Shown here: piece after piece, positions 25,731-34,787 of the stretch | Layout of the letters: every line of letters begins with the position of its first letter | Position numbering within the stretch: position 1 is the stretch's first letter | Source of the DNA: Sphingobacteriales bacterium 50-39 | Lineage (GTDB): Bacteria; Bacteroidota; Bacteroidia; Chitinophagales; Chitinophagaceae | Assembly: GCA_001898505.1 (NCBI GenBank) | Contig: MKTZ01000026.1 | Span: 124,001 to 188,000 of the forward strand | Length of the DNA: 64,000 nucleotides | Direction of reading: 5' to 3' | Position numbers and translations under genes: made by a program | The notes under the pieces: generated by a model | What the model saw: the letters and a program-made list of their open reading frames with translations, nothing else | Database searches by the model: none | What the model was told of the DNA's origin: nothing

Positions 25731-26907
25731 AGGAAGTAATGATCCTTAGACCTTCTGGCGTCCTTACCCTACTGAGAGCCACGTACAATTGCTCTTTTTG
25801 GAAGCAGGGGCGCCGGAGATCTAACGTAACCTCATCGAAGGTCAGGCCCTGGGATTTATGGATGCTCAGGGCGTAGGCGAGCTTGATCGGGTATTGTGTA
25901 ATGCTGCCCAGCTCCTCCAGCTCCAGCGTATCACTCTCCTTGTTGTAGACATATTCCTTTTTGGTCTGGGTGACCTTCTCCATCTCATAGTCGACGCCGC
26001 CGACCTTGATGAAAAAATTGTCATCACGAACGACAAACGTACCAAGGGTGCCGTTGCGCAGCGGGTTGTTCTCGCTGTTCACCAGGTACATGACTTTGCA
26101 GCCATGCTTGATCCGGATCTCCTGCTCCAGGGTGAAGTCCTGGGGCTTGGCAGATCCTGAGATCGTAGCACAAAAGGTCAAGAGCTTCCCTTCCTGGGCC
26201 TCGAGACCGGCATCGTTGTATTCCTGTGCCGTAGCGTTATGCGGCGCCAGAACGACTCCTTTGGGCTCATGGTGGACAAATTGTCGGAAGTAAGGATGCT
26301 TGCCGCCATCGCGGATAACATTCAGGGCCTCGATGAAATCGGGATCATCCTGCCGGCGAACTTCGTCTAGCTCGATCGTCCGGACATTGAGCCGCTCGTA
26401 GATCTGGGCGTAGGTGAACGTGTGGCCGTTATACGTCTGATAGAGGACGGAGCGGGTATTGTCATTGAGAATAGGAGGCAGCTGCTTGAGGTCACCTACG
26501 AAGATCACCTGGCGATCCGTGAGGCGCAGGAGCCCGTTCTTGGCCAGAGTCCAGTTCATCGCATCCAGCAGATCCGGGCGCAGCATGCTCACCTCGTCAA
26601 TCACGAAAGTGTCCGCCTTCTGCAGGACCTCCCGCATGCCGGGCTTTAAGAAATTGCAGCACTTGTAGTCCATCACGCCGAACGGCGGAACGCTGAACAT
26701 GGAGTGGATCGTCTGGCCGTCAATGTTGTTGGCGGCGATCCCAGTCGGGGCAACTGCCACGACCTTACGGCCCGCCTCCTTCAGGTCATCGATGACTTGC
26801 CGGACAATGAAGGATTTGCCGGTACCGGCCTTCCCCGTAAGAAAGATATTCTCTCGGGCGTGGACGGCCGCCAAAAAGTCCTTCTGCCTGGCTGTTAGCT
26901 CCATCAT
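25699..26907 (-). CDS. Pif1/RecD2-like SF1B DNA helicase
   Basis: The 402-residue protein has Walker A GKAGTGKS (25-32), the motif Ia PTGIAANNI, DE-box Asp104-Glu105 in FVIDEVSML, motif III GDLKQLPPI, and the C-terminal 'YALSIHKSQGLTFDEV' plus 'VALSRVRTPEGL' typical of UvrD-C2 domains. It is close to Pif1/Dda helicases. A 5'-3' helicase here probably serves phage replication or recombination. Starts ATGATG overlap the stop of the upstream gene. Confidence 0.9.
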   Translation of the reverse strand: MMELTARQKDFLAAVHARENIFLTGKAGTGKSFIVRQVIDDLKEAGRKVVAVAPTGIAANNIDGQTIHSMFSVPPFGVMDYKCCNFLKPGMREVLQKADTFVIDEVSMLRPDLLDAMNWTLAKNGLLRLTDRQVIFVGDLKQLPPILNDNTRSVLYQTYNGHTFTYAQIYERLNVRTIELDEVRRQDDPDFIEALNVIRDGGKHPYFRQFVHHEPKGVVLAPHNATAQEYNDAGLEAQEGKLLTFCATISGSAKPQDFTLEQEIRIKHGCKVMYLVNSENNPLRNGTLGTFVVRDDNFFIKVGGVDYEMEKVTQTKKEYVYNKESDTLELEELGSITQYPIKLAYALSIHKSQGLTFDEVTLDLRRPCFQKEQLYVALSRVRTPEGLRIITSSTSSASGRSG

Positions 26908-27224
26908 CAGTAACTTTTTAAAATGTAGTCAATAAGCTCCTCGTGGGAGCGGTTGCTGTACAAGGCGGGCGGACGGTTGATCTTCTCCTCGGGAGGATCA
27001 GGCTGGACCGCGCGGAGGTAAGGGGCTTTTTTCTCAGACTTTTTCCACTCTTCTGGCAACAGGTACTCCCACCTCTGTAATCGCATGTCGCCGGCGATAG
27101 CCTTGCCCTTCTCTACCAGAGAGTCACAAGACTTCTTTGTAGACTTATGCCGGGCGATAAACGTCCCGTACTCCCGCAGGTGGGCGAATATTCTAATCTC
27201 GGCAAGTGGTTCGTGTTTGCTCAT
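26907..27224 (-). CDS. Small phage protein of unknown function
   Basis: The preferred start is Met at 27224 (MSKHEPLAEI), preceded by TTTAAAATCAATTTA, giving 105 residues. Longer starts run into the upstream gene. It is basic and rich in Lys, Trp and Pro in the second half, and its TGA overlaps the helicase start. The coupling suggests a helicase partner, an inference from position only. Confidence 0.6.
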   Translation of the reverse strand: MSKHEPLAEIRIFAHLREYGTFIARHKSTKKSCDSLVEKGKAIAGDMRLQRWEYLLPEEWKKSEKKAPYLRAVQPDPPEEKINRPPALYSNRSHEELIDYILKSY

Positions 27225-27234
27225 TAAATTGATT

Positions 27235-27669
27235 TTAAAGGCCGAAGACGAGCGTCGCTGCGTCCCTGCCGTGTTCGTTTGTGGGTTTGTTCCACCGGGT
27301 GAGGCGGACAAAATAGTCATGCGTCACCTTTGTCCTGTTATACTTGGGGGCAACCAGCTCGAAAGGGATGCCCAGATCGGTGAGGTAATCTTCCCAGATA
27401 CTGGCGTCACGCTTGACGCTACCAGCACCCTCGCGGCGACCCCGCTCCCGCGAATCAGTCTCCATACGGGGGATCCACTTCCGCAATCGGGCGTCCTCCA
27501 GGCGCACAAAGAAGTCGAATCCGGAATCCTTCAGGTGTTTGACTCGCTCCATGGCGCGGTGGATCATGGTTGCCTCAACCCGTAGCAAAGAGCGAGAGGG
27601 TTTATGCCATTCCGCATAGCCGGTCACCACGCCCGTATCAATACCTATGTAGTATTCGTATCTTTTCAT
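27235..27669 (-). CDS. RuvC-like Holliday junction resolvase / RNase H-fold nuclease
   Basis: This 144-residue protein begins with strand 1 and its acidic residue in IGIDTGVVTGYA, has an acidic residue in the FVRLEDAR segment, and ends with 'NEHGRDAATLVFGL', the C-terminal D-A-x pattern of RuvC-type enzymes. It is about the size of RuvC-like phage resolvases. The ATGA overlap with the upstream replication gene supports joint translation. It would resolve branched phage DNA before packaging. Confidence 0.7.
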   Translation of the reverse strand: MKRYEYYIGIDTGVVTGYAEWHKPSRSLLRVEATMIHRAMERVKHLKDSGFDFFVRLEDARLRKWIPRMETDSRERGRREGAGSVKRDASIWEDYLTDLGIPFELVAPKYNRTKVTHDYFVRLTRWNKPTNEHGRDAATLVFGL

Positions 27670-28817
27670 GGTATGAAAACAGCCTCCTTTTCTTGTCCCT
27701 TAAGTTGTTTGAAAAATTCCATTACCCCGTAAGCCTTCATCAGCCGGGTTTCTGCGATCGGCCCCTCCAGACCGTGCTGCAGCATGTGTGATTGCGTCAG
27801 TCCGCGAATCTTCCCGACCTCTGCTTCGCTGAATGCGATCATGTGTGCGCTTTTCAGGAGGTTGTAATGGTCGGCTTTGATGCTGATCACCGTGACCTGG
27901 GCAGGATCTTCTGTCCACCGCTCAAACAGGTAGTTCAATTCCGTCTGCAGTTCATTAAGGGCCGGTGGTGCCTCGGCAGGTCGAGAGTGCGACACAGGAG
28001 CACCGTCTTTTTTCGCCGGCCCAGCTTTTTCAAAAACACCCTTGATGCCATTCCGGATCCAGTTACGGACGGCGGCCTGCCAGTCCTTGATAGGCTTGCC
28101 TCTGCCCTGTACCCAGCCATTTGTTTTATAATGATCGAAGAAAGTATCGGCTTCGTTGCGGCATTTGTCCTCTGGCCAGTGGCGAGGATGATCTGGCTGG
28201 CCGATGGTGGAAAGGAAATACTGCCTGACTTCAGCGACGGTAGGTGCAATAAAGGGCTTTCGTTCGACTTTATTCCTTTTTTTTGGCTCGCTTGGCGCCA
28301 GCGGCGCCCCATTACTCCTTTCCTCTTCTCTACTATTCTCTTCTTTACTCTCCTCTACTCTACTCTGTGCATTTATGTTGACACAAATTGAATTGATGGT
28401 GACATAATTTGCATTTTCGTATGCAGCAATGCTACTGAGTGAAATTTCACGGATGATATCAACCCTGTCGCGCCGCTTCGCAGCATCTAAGTAGTTAATT
28501 TGAATGTCCGCGCTCGTGAGAATCCCAAACTTGTTAAATACAGCCTCATTGAAGAGACCCCATTTAACAGACCTGGCGACTACCTCGTCGACCAGCGAAG
28601 CCTTTTCTTTGACCGCACTGGCAAACAGGATGCGTCTCTTTTCATTCCATTCTATATAGTAGCCCTTCTTTGCATAGATGCGCTGCAAGAGCTTTGTAAT
28701 GATCCTAAAACCTGGGGGACCGAATTCGCTGTCTATCAGCTCCACGGCATCCTCTGTTCCATAATTTACGTCGAGCCTAAAATAATCGAGTCCTTCTTTG
28801 ATATTGCGACCTGCCAT
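27666..28817 (-). CDS. DUF4373/Lin1244-like phage replication protein
   Basis: The first 100 residues match the DUF4373 (Lin1244/Lin1753 N-terminal) style: 'GLDYFRLDVNYGTEDAVELIDSEFGPPGFRIITKLLQRIYAKKGYYIEW'. That is a winged-helix domain of phage replication initiation or replisome organiser proteins. A Lys-rich linker follows, then an R-x-E-A-D-x-F-x-x-x-Y-x-x-N-G-W segment at about 230-245, typical of DnaD/ReplO-like C-termini. No helicase loader was otherwise found. It probably binds the phage origin. Confidence 0.75.
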   Translation of the reverse strand: MAGRNIKEGLDYFRLDVNYGTEDAVELIDSEFGPPGFRIITKLLQRIYAKKGYYIEWNEKRRILFASAVKEKASLVDEVVARSVKWGLFNEAVFNKFGILTSADIQINYLDAAKRRDRVDIIREISLSSIAAYENANYVTINSICVNINAQSRVEESKEENSREEERSNGAPLAPSEPKKRNKVERKPFIAPTVAEVRQYFLSTIGQPDHPRHWPEDKCRNEADTFFDHYKTNGWVQGRGKPIKDWQAAVRNWIRNGIKGVFEKAGPAKKDGAPVSHSRPAEAPPALNELQTELNYLFERWTEDPAQVTVISIKADHYNLLKSAHMIAFSEAEVGKIRGLTQSHMLQHGLEGPIAETRLMKAYGVMEFFKQLKGQEKEAVFIP

Positions 28818-28869
28818 GAGAGAATTTAGCTTTTAATGGGTGGTTAGTATGGACGGAAAGCCAGGGGCT

Positions 28870-29073
28870 TTAATCGTCAGGTACTGGAAATATCCGCTGG
28901 ATGACCGCCAACAGGCGAACCAGGTCCTCCCGGCGCCGGCGGACTTCCTGCTGATGACTTTGCTTCAGCAAATCCCGCTTCGGATCGCCTTGGCAGGCTG
29001 CATATTCCCGCTGAGCCTTCAGGAAGGCCCGGTTGCTCTTGACGAGCAGCCCCAGAAGATAATCAGGCGTCAT
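28870..29073 (-). CDS. Small basic helical protein
   Basis: This 67-residue, Arg/Gln/Leu-rich protein is predicted to be one or two helices. Its ATG overlaps the TGA of the SNF2 helicase, so the two are probably co-translated. No family recognised. Confidence 0.5.
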   Translation of the reverse strand: MTPDYLLGLLVKSNRAFLKAQREYAACQGDPKRDLLKQSHQQEVRRRREDLVRLLAVIQRIFPVPDD

Positions 29074-30767
29074 TCTTCGTCCTCCTCATCTTTTTGGTTA
29101 AATAAATTGATCAGGTTATCGACCACGCGGTTCTCAACATCCTCCTCGGTGCCGGTGACCAGGTCATGGATATCTTTCTTGGACATGATGAGCTTGTAAA
29201 TCTTCCGATCGATGGTCCGGGAGCCCAGGAAGTAGGAGGCAGTGACGGGGTATACGGTGCCGATCCGATGTACGCGATCCTCAGCCTGCTCGGCTTTACC
29301 GAAGTGCCAGGGGAACTCCAGAAGGCCGATGTTGCTTGCCGCGGTGAGGGTATGACCTTCAGAGTCCGCCAGAAGGGAACATACACAGGCCTGGATCGCG
29401 GGATCGGTCTGGAACTTTTGCTTGCGCCTGTCCAGCGTCTCCTTATCAGCGGATCCGCACAGGCGTACGGTAGTATCAGGACGATATTGCGCCAAGGCCC
29501 GGGTGATCTCCTTATGGTGGCCGAAGATGACCACCTTCTCGCCCTGCTCAAGGAGATCATCAATCCACTGATAAGCGTCCTTCAGCTTGCCCCGGGCGGA
29601 GATCTCCCGCAGACGCATCATTTGTACCAGGGCCTCCGCACGTAGCGCCCGGTCGATCTGCCCCCCGGTCATCATCAGCCGCTCTTCAAGAAACTTCCTG
29701 AAGTTCTTCTCAGCCAAGTCGTACTCCTCCCGATTGTCGATCTCACATAAGATCACCTGCCGGGTCTTCGGCGGTATATCGGTGGCCACCTCGCTCTTGA
29801 GCCGGCGGTAATAACCATGCCTGTGCAGCAGGTAGTTGAGGTAAGGGAGTGCCTCCTTCTGCCGGGGATTGTTCTTGCCGTATAGCGCTTTGAAATTAGC
29901 CTTGGAACCAAAGTGATTGGCGATACCCAGGGCGACCAGCTGAGGATACAGCTCTTCCGGAGCATTAAGAACAGGGGTCCCGGACAAGAGATACACACTC
30001 TGCCGGCGCAGGCAAAGGCCTACGGTCAGCTTGGTACGCAGGACCTTCTCGTCTTTGATGTAGTGGCTTTCATCCACGATCACGGACTTAAAGAGGCTGA
30101 TCTCCGAACGGTACATGATGTGCTTCACCATGAATACCTCGTCCTCGCCCGGCTCCTTAAAGCCAGTAACGAAGTACTTTTTAAGGGAGTCGTACGACAC
30201 GATACCAAACTGGCAGAAATGGGACTGGAAGAATACCGGCCAGCTGCGTTTTACACTGTCTCGGAAAACCATGGGCTTCTCGTGCGTCCAGTCCTTGATC
30301 TCCTTTTCCCAGTTCAGTACGAGGGAGCTTTTGCAGATCACCAGGCAGGGAAAGGCCTTCTGGGCGACAACCATGGCGATTGCCTGGATCGTCTTTCCAA
30401 GCCCCTGCTGATCGCCGATGAGGGTGCGCTTCTTTTCAATGCCATAGGCCACCCCATCTGCCTGATATTCCCGGAGAGCTCTCTTCAGCGGGATCTCGAT
30501 GCTGAGCTTTGGAAGGGTCTTATCGGCCACGCATGCTTCCACTTCAAAGCCCACCTGAGATGGGAGCAGCCCGACGTCTTTATGCCCTTTATTAAACCGG
30601 GCCTGCAGGCGTTTAAGCTCCCCCTGCTTCCGGCGGGGTACAACCCAGCACTTCTTCGTTTCATTCCACCAGGAGCCGTGTATTTCCCTAACAGCGTCAT
30701 TCTTCCGGGTATCGAATGGGAAGGAAACTTCAAAGCCTAACTTTGATTCGTTGATCGTCATATCCAT
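29070..30767 (-). CDS. SNF2-family DNA helicase/translocase
   Basis: I start at Met 30767 (MDMTINESKL), three bases past the upstream gene's stop. An N-terminal domain of about 90 residues with KKCWVVP resembles the HARP-type/annealing domain of SMARCAL1-like proteins. Then come the Q-motif, Walker A 'GLGKTIQAI', the DESH box (DESHYIKD), SGTPVLNAPEE and the helicase C domain ending 'AEDRVHRIGTVYPV'. Phages of this kind use such translocases for replication restart or recombination. The domain order is complete. Confidence 0.88.
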   Translation of the reverse strand: MDMTINESKLGFEVSFPFDTRKNDAVREIHGSWWNETKKCWVVPRRKQGELKRLQARFNKGHKDVGLLPSQVGFEVEACVADKTLPKLSIEIPLKRALREYQADGVAYGIEKKRTLIGDQQGLGKTIQAIAMVVAQKAFPCLVICKSSLVLNWEKEIKDWTHEKPMVFRDSVKRSWPVFFQSHFCQFGIVSYDSLKKYFVTGFKEPGEDEVFMVKHIMYRSEISLFKSVIVDESHYIKDEKVLRTKLTVGLCLRRQSVYLLSGTPVLNAPEELYPQLVALGIANHFGSKANFKALYGKNNPRQKEALPYLNYLLHRHGYYRRLKSEVATDIPPKTRQVILCEIDNREEYDLAEKNFRKFLEERLMMTGGQIDRALRAEALVQMMRLREISARGKLKDAYQWIDDLLEQGEKVVIFGHHKEITRALAQYRPDTTVRLCGSADKETLDRRKQKFQTDPAIQACVCSLLADSEGHTLTAASNIGLLEFPWHFGKAEQAEDRVHRIGTVYPVTASYFLGSRTIDRKIYKLIMSKKDIHDLVTGTEEDVENRVVDNLINLFNQKDEEDEE

Positions 30768-30769
30768 GC

Positions 30770-31168
30770 TTAATTGACCAGGATGCCCCAATACTTTGTT
30801 TGTGATTTGTCGCCCTTCATGATGGTAGGCTCCCCTCCGATCTTGAACTTGTGGGTGACACCGATCTCCTTACCAATCGCATCCAGGAACGTGCGCGTAA
30901 GCTCGATGTGGTTGAATTGTACGCCCAAGTTTTTATAGGCTGACCGAAGGTCAAAGCCGTGCTGCAGGTCCTTAAAGAAATACCAGTTAATCGGTTCGTC
31001 GGGATCCTGTGCGAGGGTCACCTTGTCTCCAGGCTTCAGGCCAAGCAATTTCACGGCCTCTTTGTTGAAGGTGATCACGCCGGACTTTGCAAAGGAGACT
31101 TTGGGCAGTCTCTTACTGCCAGCTGCTTCTTTGGGCAGCGTCTGTTGTGAGAAGTACGTCAGTTTCAT
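30770..31168 (-). CDS. Conserved phage protein, AbrB-like start
   Basis: The 132-residue protein has an early segment 'VSFAKSGVITFNKEAVKLLGLKPGDKVTL' that looks like a SpoVT-AbrB swapped-hairpin motif (F-N-K-E-A-x-x-L-G-L-K-P-G-D), otherwise seen in antitoxins and transition regulators. The C-terminal half is different and unassigned. It lies just ahead of the SNF2 gene. A DNA-binding role is an inference. Confidence 0.55.
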   Translation of the reverse strand: MKLTYFSQQTLPKEAAGSKRLPKVSFAKSGVITFNKEAVKLLGLKPGDKVTLAQDPDEPINWYFFKDLQHGFDLRSAYKNLGVQFNHIELTRTFLDAIGKEIGVTHKFKIGGEPTIMKGDKSQTKYWGILVN

Positions 31169-31213
31169 TGTCGTAGCTTTTATTGTGAATAATGGGTTAC
31201 TTAATGGAAGACC

Positions 31214-31519
31214 TTACTCTTCGCCTGAGTCAGGCAGCGCGTTAGACTTGTTGCTGTATGCAGCTGCGGGCCGGACAATGGAGGGCCTTTTTTCTTCGCC
31301 TTCTTCCAGGAACTTTGTAGCCTCGTCACGCCGTTTACCCGTTAGCTTGGCATACAATACCTCCGTCTTGGCGGATTCCACGATTACTTTACCCACCTCA
31401 GAAATTGCCTGGGCCCTGGATATCTCTTTTTTCAGATCCTCCTCAGACAGGTCCTCATCTCCCAGCCTCTCCAGCTGGGCGAACATATGGTCGCGCAGAT
31501 CACTGATCTTATTTTTCAT
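31214..31519 (-). CDS. Hypothetical protein, charged helical
   Basis: This 101-residue, Glu/Lys-rich helical protein overlaps the HNH gene's end by 11 bases. Its N-terminal half is amphipathic (KISDLRDHMFAQLERLGDEDL). No motif found. Confidence 0.5.
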   Translation of the reverse strand: MKNKISDLRDHMFAQLERLGDEDLSEEDLKKEISRAQAISEVGKVIVESAKTEVLYAKLTGKRRDEATKFLEEGEEKRPSIVRPAAAYSNKSNALPDSGEE

Positions 31520-32324
31520 TTTTCAGTCGTTTGAGATGTTTATTAATTTGCCGGTTCAGTGCACCGCGGAGCTGTACAGCCTTGGCGATCGGCTCCGGAT
31601 AGTTATGGATGCTGTTTCGCTTCATGAGATCTCCCGCACTAAGGAGCTCCAAATTGGATAATGCGCAGTTCATCGTGTCCCCGTCCTTGAATACAAGTTT
31701 CTTAGCTTTTGGAATGGGGCCATTAGTGGTCTCCCATACGTGCCGATGAAGGGGAATCCAGATACCGAGAGAGACCCGGATCCATTTGTATTGGACTCCC
31801 CTATTGTCCGTACGGAGGGTAATGACGCCATCCGCTTTGGTGTTCTTCGGCAGGTGGCCTTTTTTAAACCGCGTCTTCTTCGTCTTCGCGATAGCCTTCT
31901 TACTCATGTATTCGGACTGCCGGCGCCCCTTATTGAATGGCTGCTGGCCTACCTGGATCCTGGACTCCGCCTTACGCTTTTCAACAATTTCCGCGGGGAT
32001 CACCAGCCCCAGCTGGCGGAGACGGGTTTTTACAAAGGTTTCACTGCGCCCTACCATTTCGGCCAGTCGCTGCGGGGGGATAGCAAGATAGTTCCGCAGG
32101 AGGACCTTGTCAGTCCTCGAGTCCGACGTTGTCCTGCCCGTGAGACCGCGGACACGAAATTGCTCAATAACACCCGGCGGAGGTGTCAGCCCTTCCTTCT
32201 TCAGGTATCGGCTAACGGGAGTCCTGCTGCAGCCAATGTGGTCCGCCAGCTCCCTGCAGCTCAAAGTGAGGCAGTTCGCCCTAATAAAGGCCTGGTTCCT
32301 CTTTGTTAAGATCGCTTTTGGCAT
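31509..32324 (-). CDS. HNH endonuclease with two HTH segments
   Basis: The 271-residue protein starts with two helix-turn-helix-like stretches (LSCRELADHIGCSRTPVSRYL at 21-41 and 'LAEMVGRSETFVKTRLRQL'). It then has a basic linker and an HNH domain: 'PLHRHVWETTNGPIP', 'DGDTMNCALSNLELLS' (about 195-235), with the His-His and Asn-x-x-Asn-L-E positions. This is the layout of free-standing homing endonucleases and of phage HNH genes. It overlaps the downstream gene, suggesting a stable resident. Confidence 0.75.
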   Translation of the reverse strand: MPKAILTKRNQAFIRANCLTLSCRELADHIGCSRTPVSRYLKKEGLTPPPGVIEQFRVRGLTGRTTSDSRTDKVLLRNYLAIPPQRLAEMVGRSETFVKTRLRQLGLVIPAEIVEKRKAESRIQVGQQPFNKGRRQSEYMSKKAIAKTKKTRFKKGHLPKNTKADGVITLRTDNRGVQYKWIRVSLGIWIPLHRHVWETTNGPIPKAKKLVFKDGDTMNCALSNLELLSAGDLMKRNSIHNYPEPIAKAVQLRGALNRQINKHLKRLKNEK

Positions 32325-32383
32325 ATAGCATTTAAGGTTAAGATATTAGCGTCGGACTCCTATTTGTTGACGTAAAAGGTCAA

Positions 32384-34426
32384 TTATTCATCATCATCCG
32401 TGTCCCCTTCTTCCGTGTCATCCAGCAGCTGAGCGAGACCATTTCCCGGCTTGGCTTTGCTATGCCCGCGTTTCTTCGGCTGACTCTTTTTTAGGGGCGC
32501 CTTCGCCTCCAGCTCCTTCTTTTCTTCCCGCAGTTTGACCAGGCGCTTCTGCGCCCGGGCGATCCTGCCAGCAACTTCTTCGTTTTGGACGGCCTCGATC
32601 TGCTCGACCTTTTCCTTGAGATATTTGGGAGATTTCAGGACCGGCATAAGCATGAATGGACCAGTAGACACCATGGCAGACATCCCAGCATTCAGCTTTG
32701 AAAGCATAAAGAGCCTGAGCAACCGCAGCAGCTGGGGCATGGTTACTTTTGGTATGCGCTCTGCCTCCTCCAGATCCAGGAAGAAATAGTCTGTAATACC
32801 CACCGTCTTAAAAGCCTCCTCCTCATAGTCTGAAGAAGTCAGCGATTCCAATAGCGCTGCTGCGCAAGCGTTGAGCTCCTCTTGGGTAAGAGGATTTTCC
32901 CAGGGGATATCGGGCATGTTGCCAAGATCCTCAAGGAGGTCAGATACTTCCTGCCAGGTTTTTTGTGCATCCAGCTCAAGGGCACGTTGCTGGCGCTGCT
33001 CTATGCCGTCAATCTCCGCTTCCACCTCCTTCAAAGTGCGCTGCGCCGGCTTGCCGTCCTTGACGATCTTCTTCTCGGATCCCTGGACATAGATGGTCTC
33101 TACCTTCCCCCTCAGCGGCCCATCCAAGAAAAAACCCTTTGCCTGCTTCTTAAATTTCCCGTAACCAGCAGACCGCTGGTATTTACCATTGTCCAGAATG
33201 GGGACATTCATTTGTCGAAGGAGTGTGCTGACCTCTTTCGATAGTTTTTCCGAACCCGCCTGCACTAAGTGAACGTTGGGCTTGGTCTCTATTATGTCCC
33301 TCAGCTGACGAAGGAAGAATACATCGAGCTTCACCTGGTAACAGGCCTTATCGAAACAGCGATCATCCTCCTTGATGTCAGCGAAGAGCAGCTGGTTACA
33401 GCCGGACCTTTTTTTACAGGTCGTGCATGGGCCAGCTGTCGGATGGAGGGTATCATCATCCCTTTTAAAAGGAGCGGACGATAGCTGTCGAATAATATTG
33501 CCATTGATGTATTGTTGAAGATCGCTGACTGACCGCATGGCCCAATTTTTAGTAGCGACCTCCTTCTGATCCTCTTGTCTGAGACGGCAAAGGATAAACG
33601 CATGCGACAGCGGCATTTCGTTCTTTTTAAACCGCGCCTGCAGGTCTTGGATGAGATCATTTAGCTTGAGGCGAAGGGCCACGTAATCGCCCTTTTTGGC
33701 AAACCTGTTGGCAATACCTTCAATGCTGTATGCCTTTTCCTTCATTAGGGCCCGGAAGGCGATCGCCTCATCCATGGGGTGACAGTCCTTGCGCTGCAGG
33801 TTTTCCGTTACCTGGATCTCCAGGATATCTTCATCCGGTACATCCTTGATATTGCAGGGGATCACCATCAGGCCGGCAAGCTTCGCAGCAACATGCCGGC
33901 GATGGCCGAAGATCAGCTGGTATTTACCTGCCTGCCCCCTTTTAGGCCGGACGAGGATAGGCTGTAATACCTCGAACTTTTTAATATTTTCGGATAGTTC
34001 GATAACGTCCGGGTCGGTTTCCGTAACGGGCTCCGTGTCCCGATAATTCTTTAGCTGCTCGATGTCATCGAGCGGGAGATCCTTTAGCATGGAAGTATTT
34101 GATTTTTTAGGTGATAAAACATCGTTGGCCCACTGCAGGCAACCTTGGCAGATATACATATCAGTTGCCCAGCTGGAGTGGTTTCGCAGGCTTGAGACGG
34201 CCTTTCTTCGGCACATGAAACATTCATCGGCTTGCATCCAGCGATCTGCATTTGCCGGATCATGGGCAGATGCGACGCATAAGTGACAGATGACCCAGTT
34301 TGAAAAGCACATACTAAACCCGCCCCTAACTTCCCGGTTGCACCATAGGCAGCACCAGGAACGAACCCTCTCGTCAGCATCCTTGGATTTCGAAACGGTG
34401 TCGAGACCATAATCGGCGTAGCTCAT
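32384..34426 (-). CDS. Zinc-finger / ParB-like fusion protein
   Basis: Residues 26-96 hold four CxxC pairs (Cys26/29, 47/50, 69/72, 93/96), which would bind two zinc ions. The next 110 residues are a ParB-like domain with 'VLQPILVRP', the GHRRHVAAKLAG box and the 'ENLQRKDCHPMDEAIAF' segment, then a KorB/HTH-like helical part. The C-terminal third is Lys/Glu-rich coiled coil with a basic tail. The frame is open throughout from an ATG preceded by ATTAAAA. ParB proteins without ParA are frequent in phages, but the N-terminal double zinc module is unusual. Role in plasmid-like partition, DNA loading or modification is unresolved. Confidence 0.8.
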   Translation of the reverse strand: MSYADYGLDTVSKSKDADERVRSWCCLWCNREVRGGFSMCFSNWVICHLCVASAHDPANADRWMQADECFMCRRKAVSSLRNHSSWATDMYICQGCLQWANDVLSPKKSNTSMLKDLPLDDIEQLKNYRDTEPVTETDPDVIELSENIKKFEVLQPILVRPKRGQAGKYQLIFGHRRHVAAKLAGLMVIPCNIKDVPDEDILEIQVTENLQRKDCHPMDEAIAFRALMKEKAYSIEGIANRFAKKGDYVALRLKLNDLIQDLQARFKKNEMPLSHAFILCRLRQEDQKEVATKNWAMRSVSDLQQYINGNIIRQLSSAPFKRDDDTLHPTAGPCTTCKKRSGCNQLLFADIKEDDRCFDKACYQVKLDVFFLRQLRDIIETKPNVHLVQAGSEKLSKEVSTLLRQMNVPILDNGKYQRSAGYGKFKKQAKGFFLDGPLRGKVETIYVQGSEKKIVKDGKPAQRTLKEVEAEIDGIEQRQQRALELDAQKTWQEVSDLLEDLGNMPDIPWENPLTQEELNACAAALLESLTSSDYEEEAFKTVGITDYFFLDLEEAERIPKVTMPQLLRLLRLFMLSKLNAGMSAMVSTGPFMLMPVLKSPKYLKEKVEQIEAVQNEEVAGRIARAQKRLVKLREEKKELEAKAPLKKSQPKKRGHSKAKPGNGLAQLLDDTEEGDTDDDE

Positions 34427-34436
34427 TTTTAATGGG

Positions 34437-34766
34437 TTAGAAGAGGGTTGGCATATTGGTGGAAGAGGATCTACTGAGTTTTAACCGAGGAAGCGGATTT
34501 TCCGCGCCCGACACGGCGGCCAGCCCTTTGTATAGCCTTTTCACGAAACTGTTCCCATGGAACTGCCGCATTTTGCTTTTGTTTAAAAGGAAGAGTCCTT
34601 TATGTTGACGGAGAAGGTTGCGGTTCAACCAGTAGAAAGTACGGTCGGTGATTTTGAGGACTGGAGCCCCCTGCGGATCCCGTAGCCTTATTTGCCCGGG
34701 ACCCATTGCCGCTATGGTGCAACCTTCGAAAAGTTTTGAGACGATCAATTTTTGGTTATAGGTCAT
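34437..34766 (-). CDS. Hypothetical phage protein
   Basis: This 109-residue basic protein has 'DRTFYWLNRNLLRQHKGLFLLNKSKMRQFH', an aromatic and basic stretch compatible with nucleic acid binding. It lies upstream of the ParB fusion in the same operon. No family recognised. Confidence 0.5.
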   Translation of the reverse strand: MTYNQKLIVSKLFEGCTIAAMGPGQIRLRDPQGAPVLKITDRTFYWLNRNLLRQHKGLFLLNKSKMRQFHGNSFVKRLYKGLAAVSGAENPLPRLKLSRSSSTNMPTLF

Positions 34767-34787
34767 ACTGGTATATTGGTAATTGTG

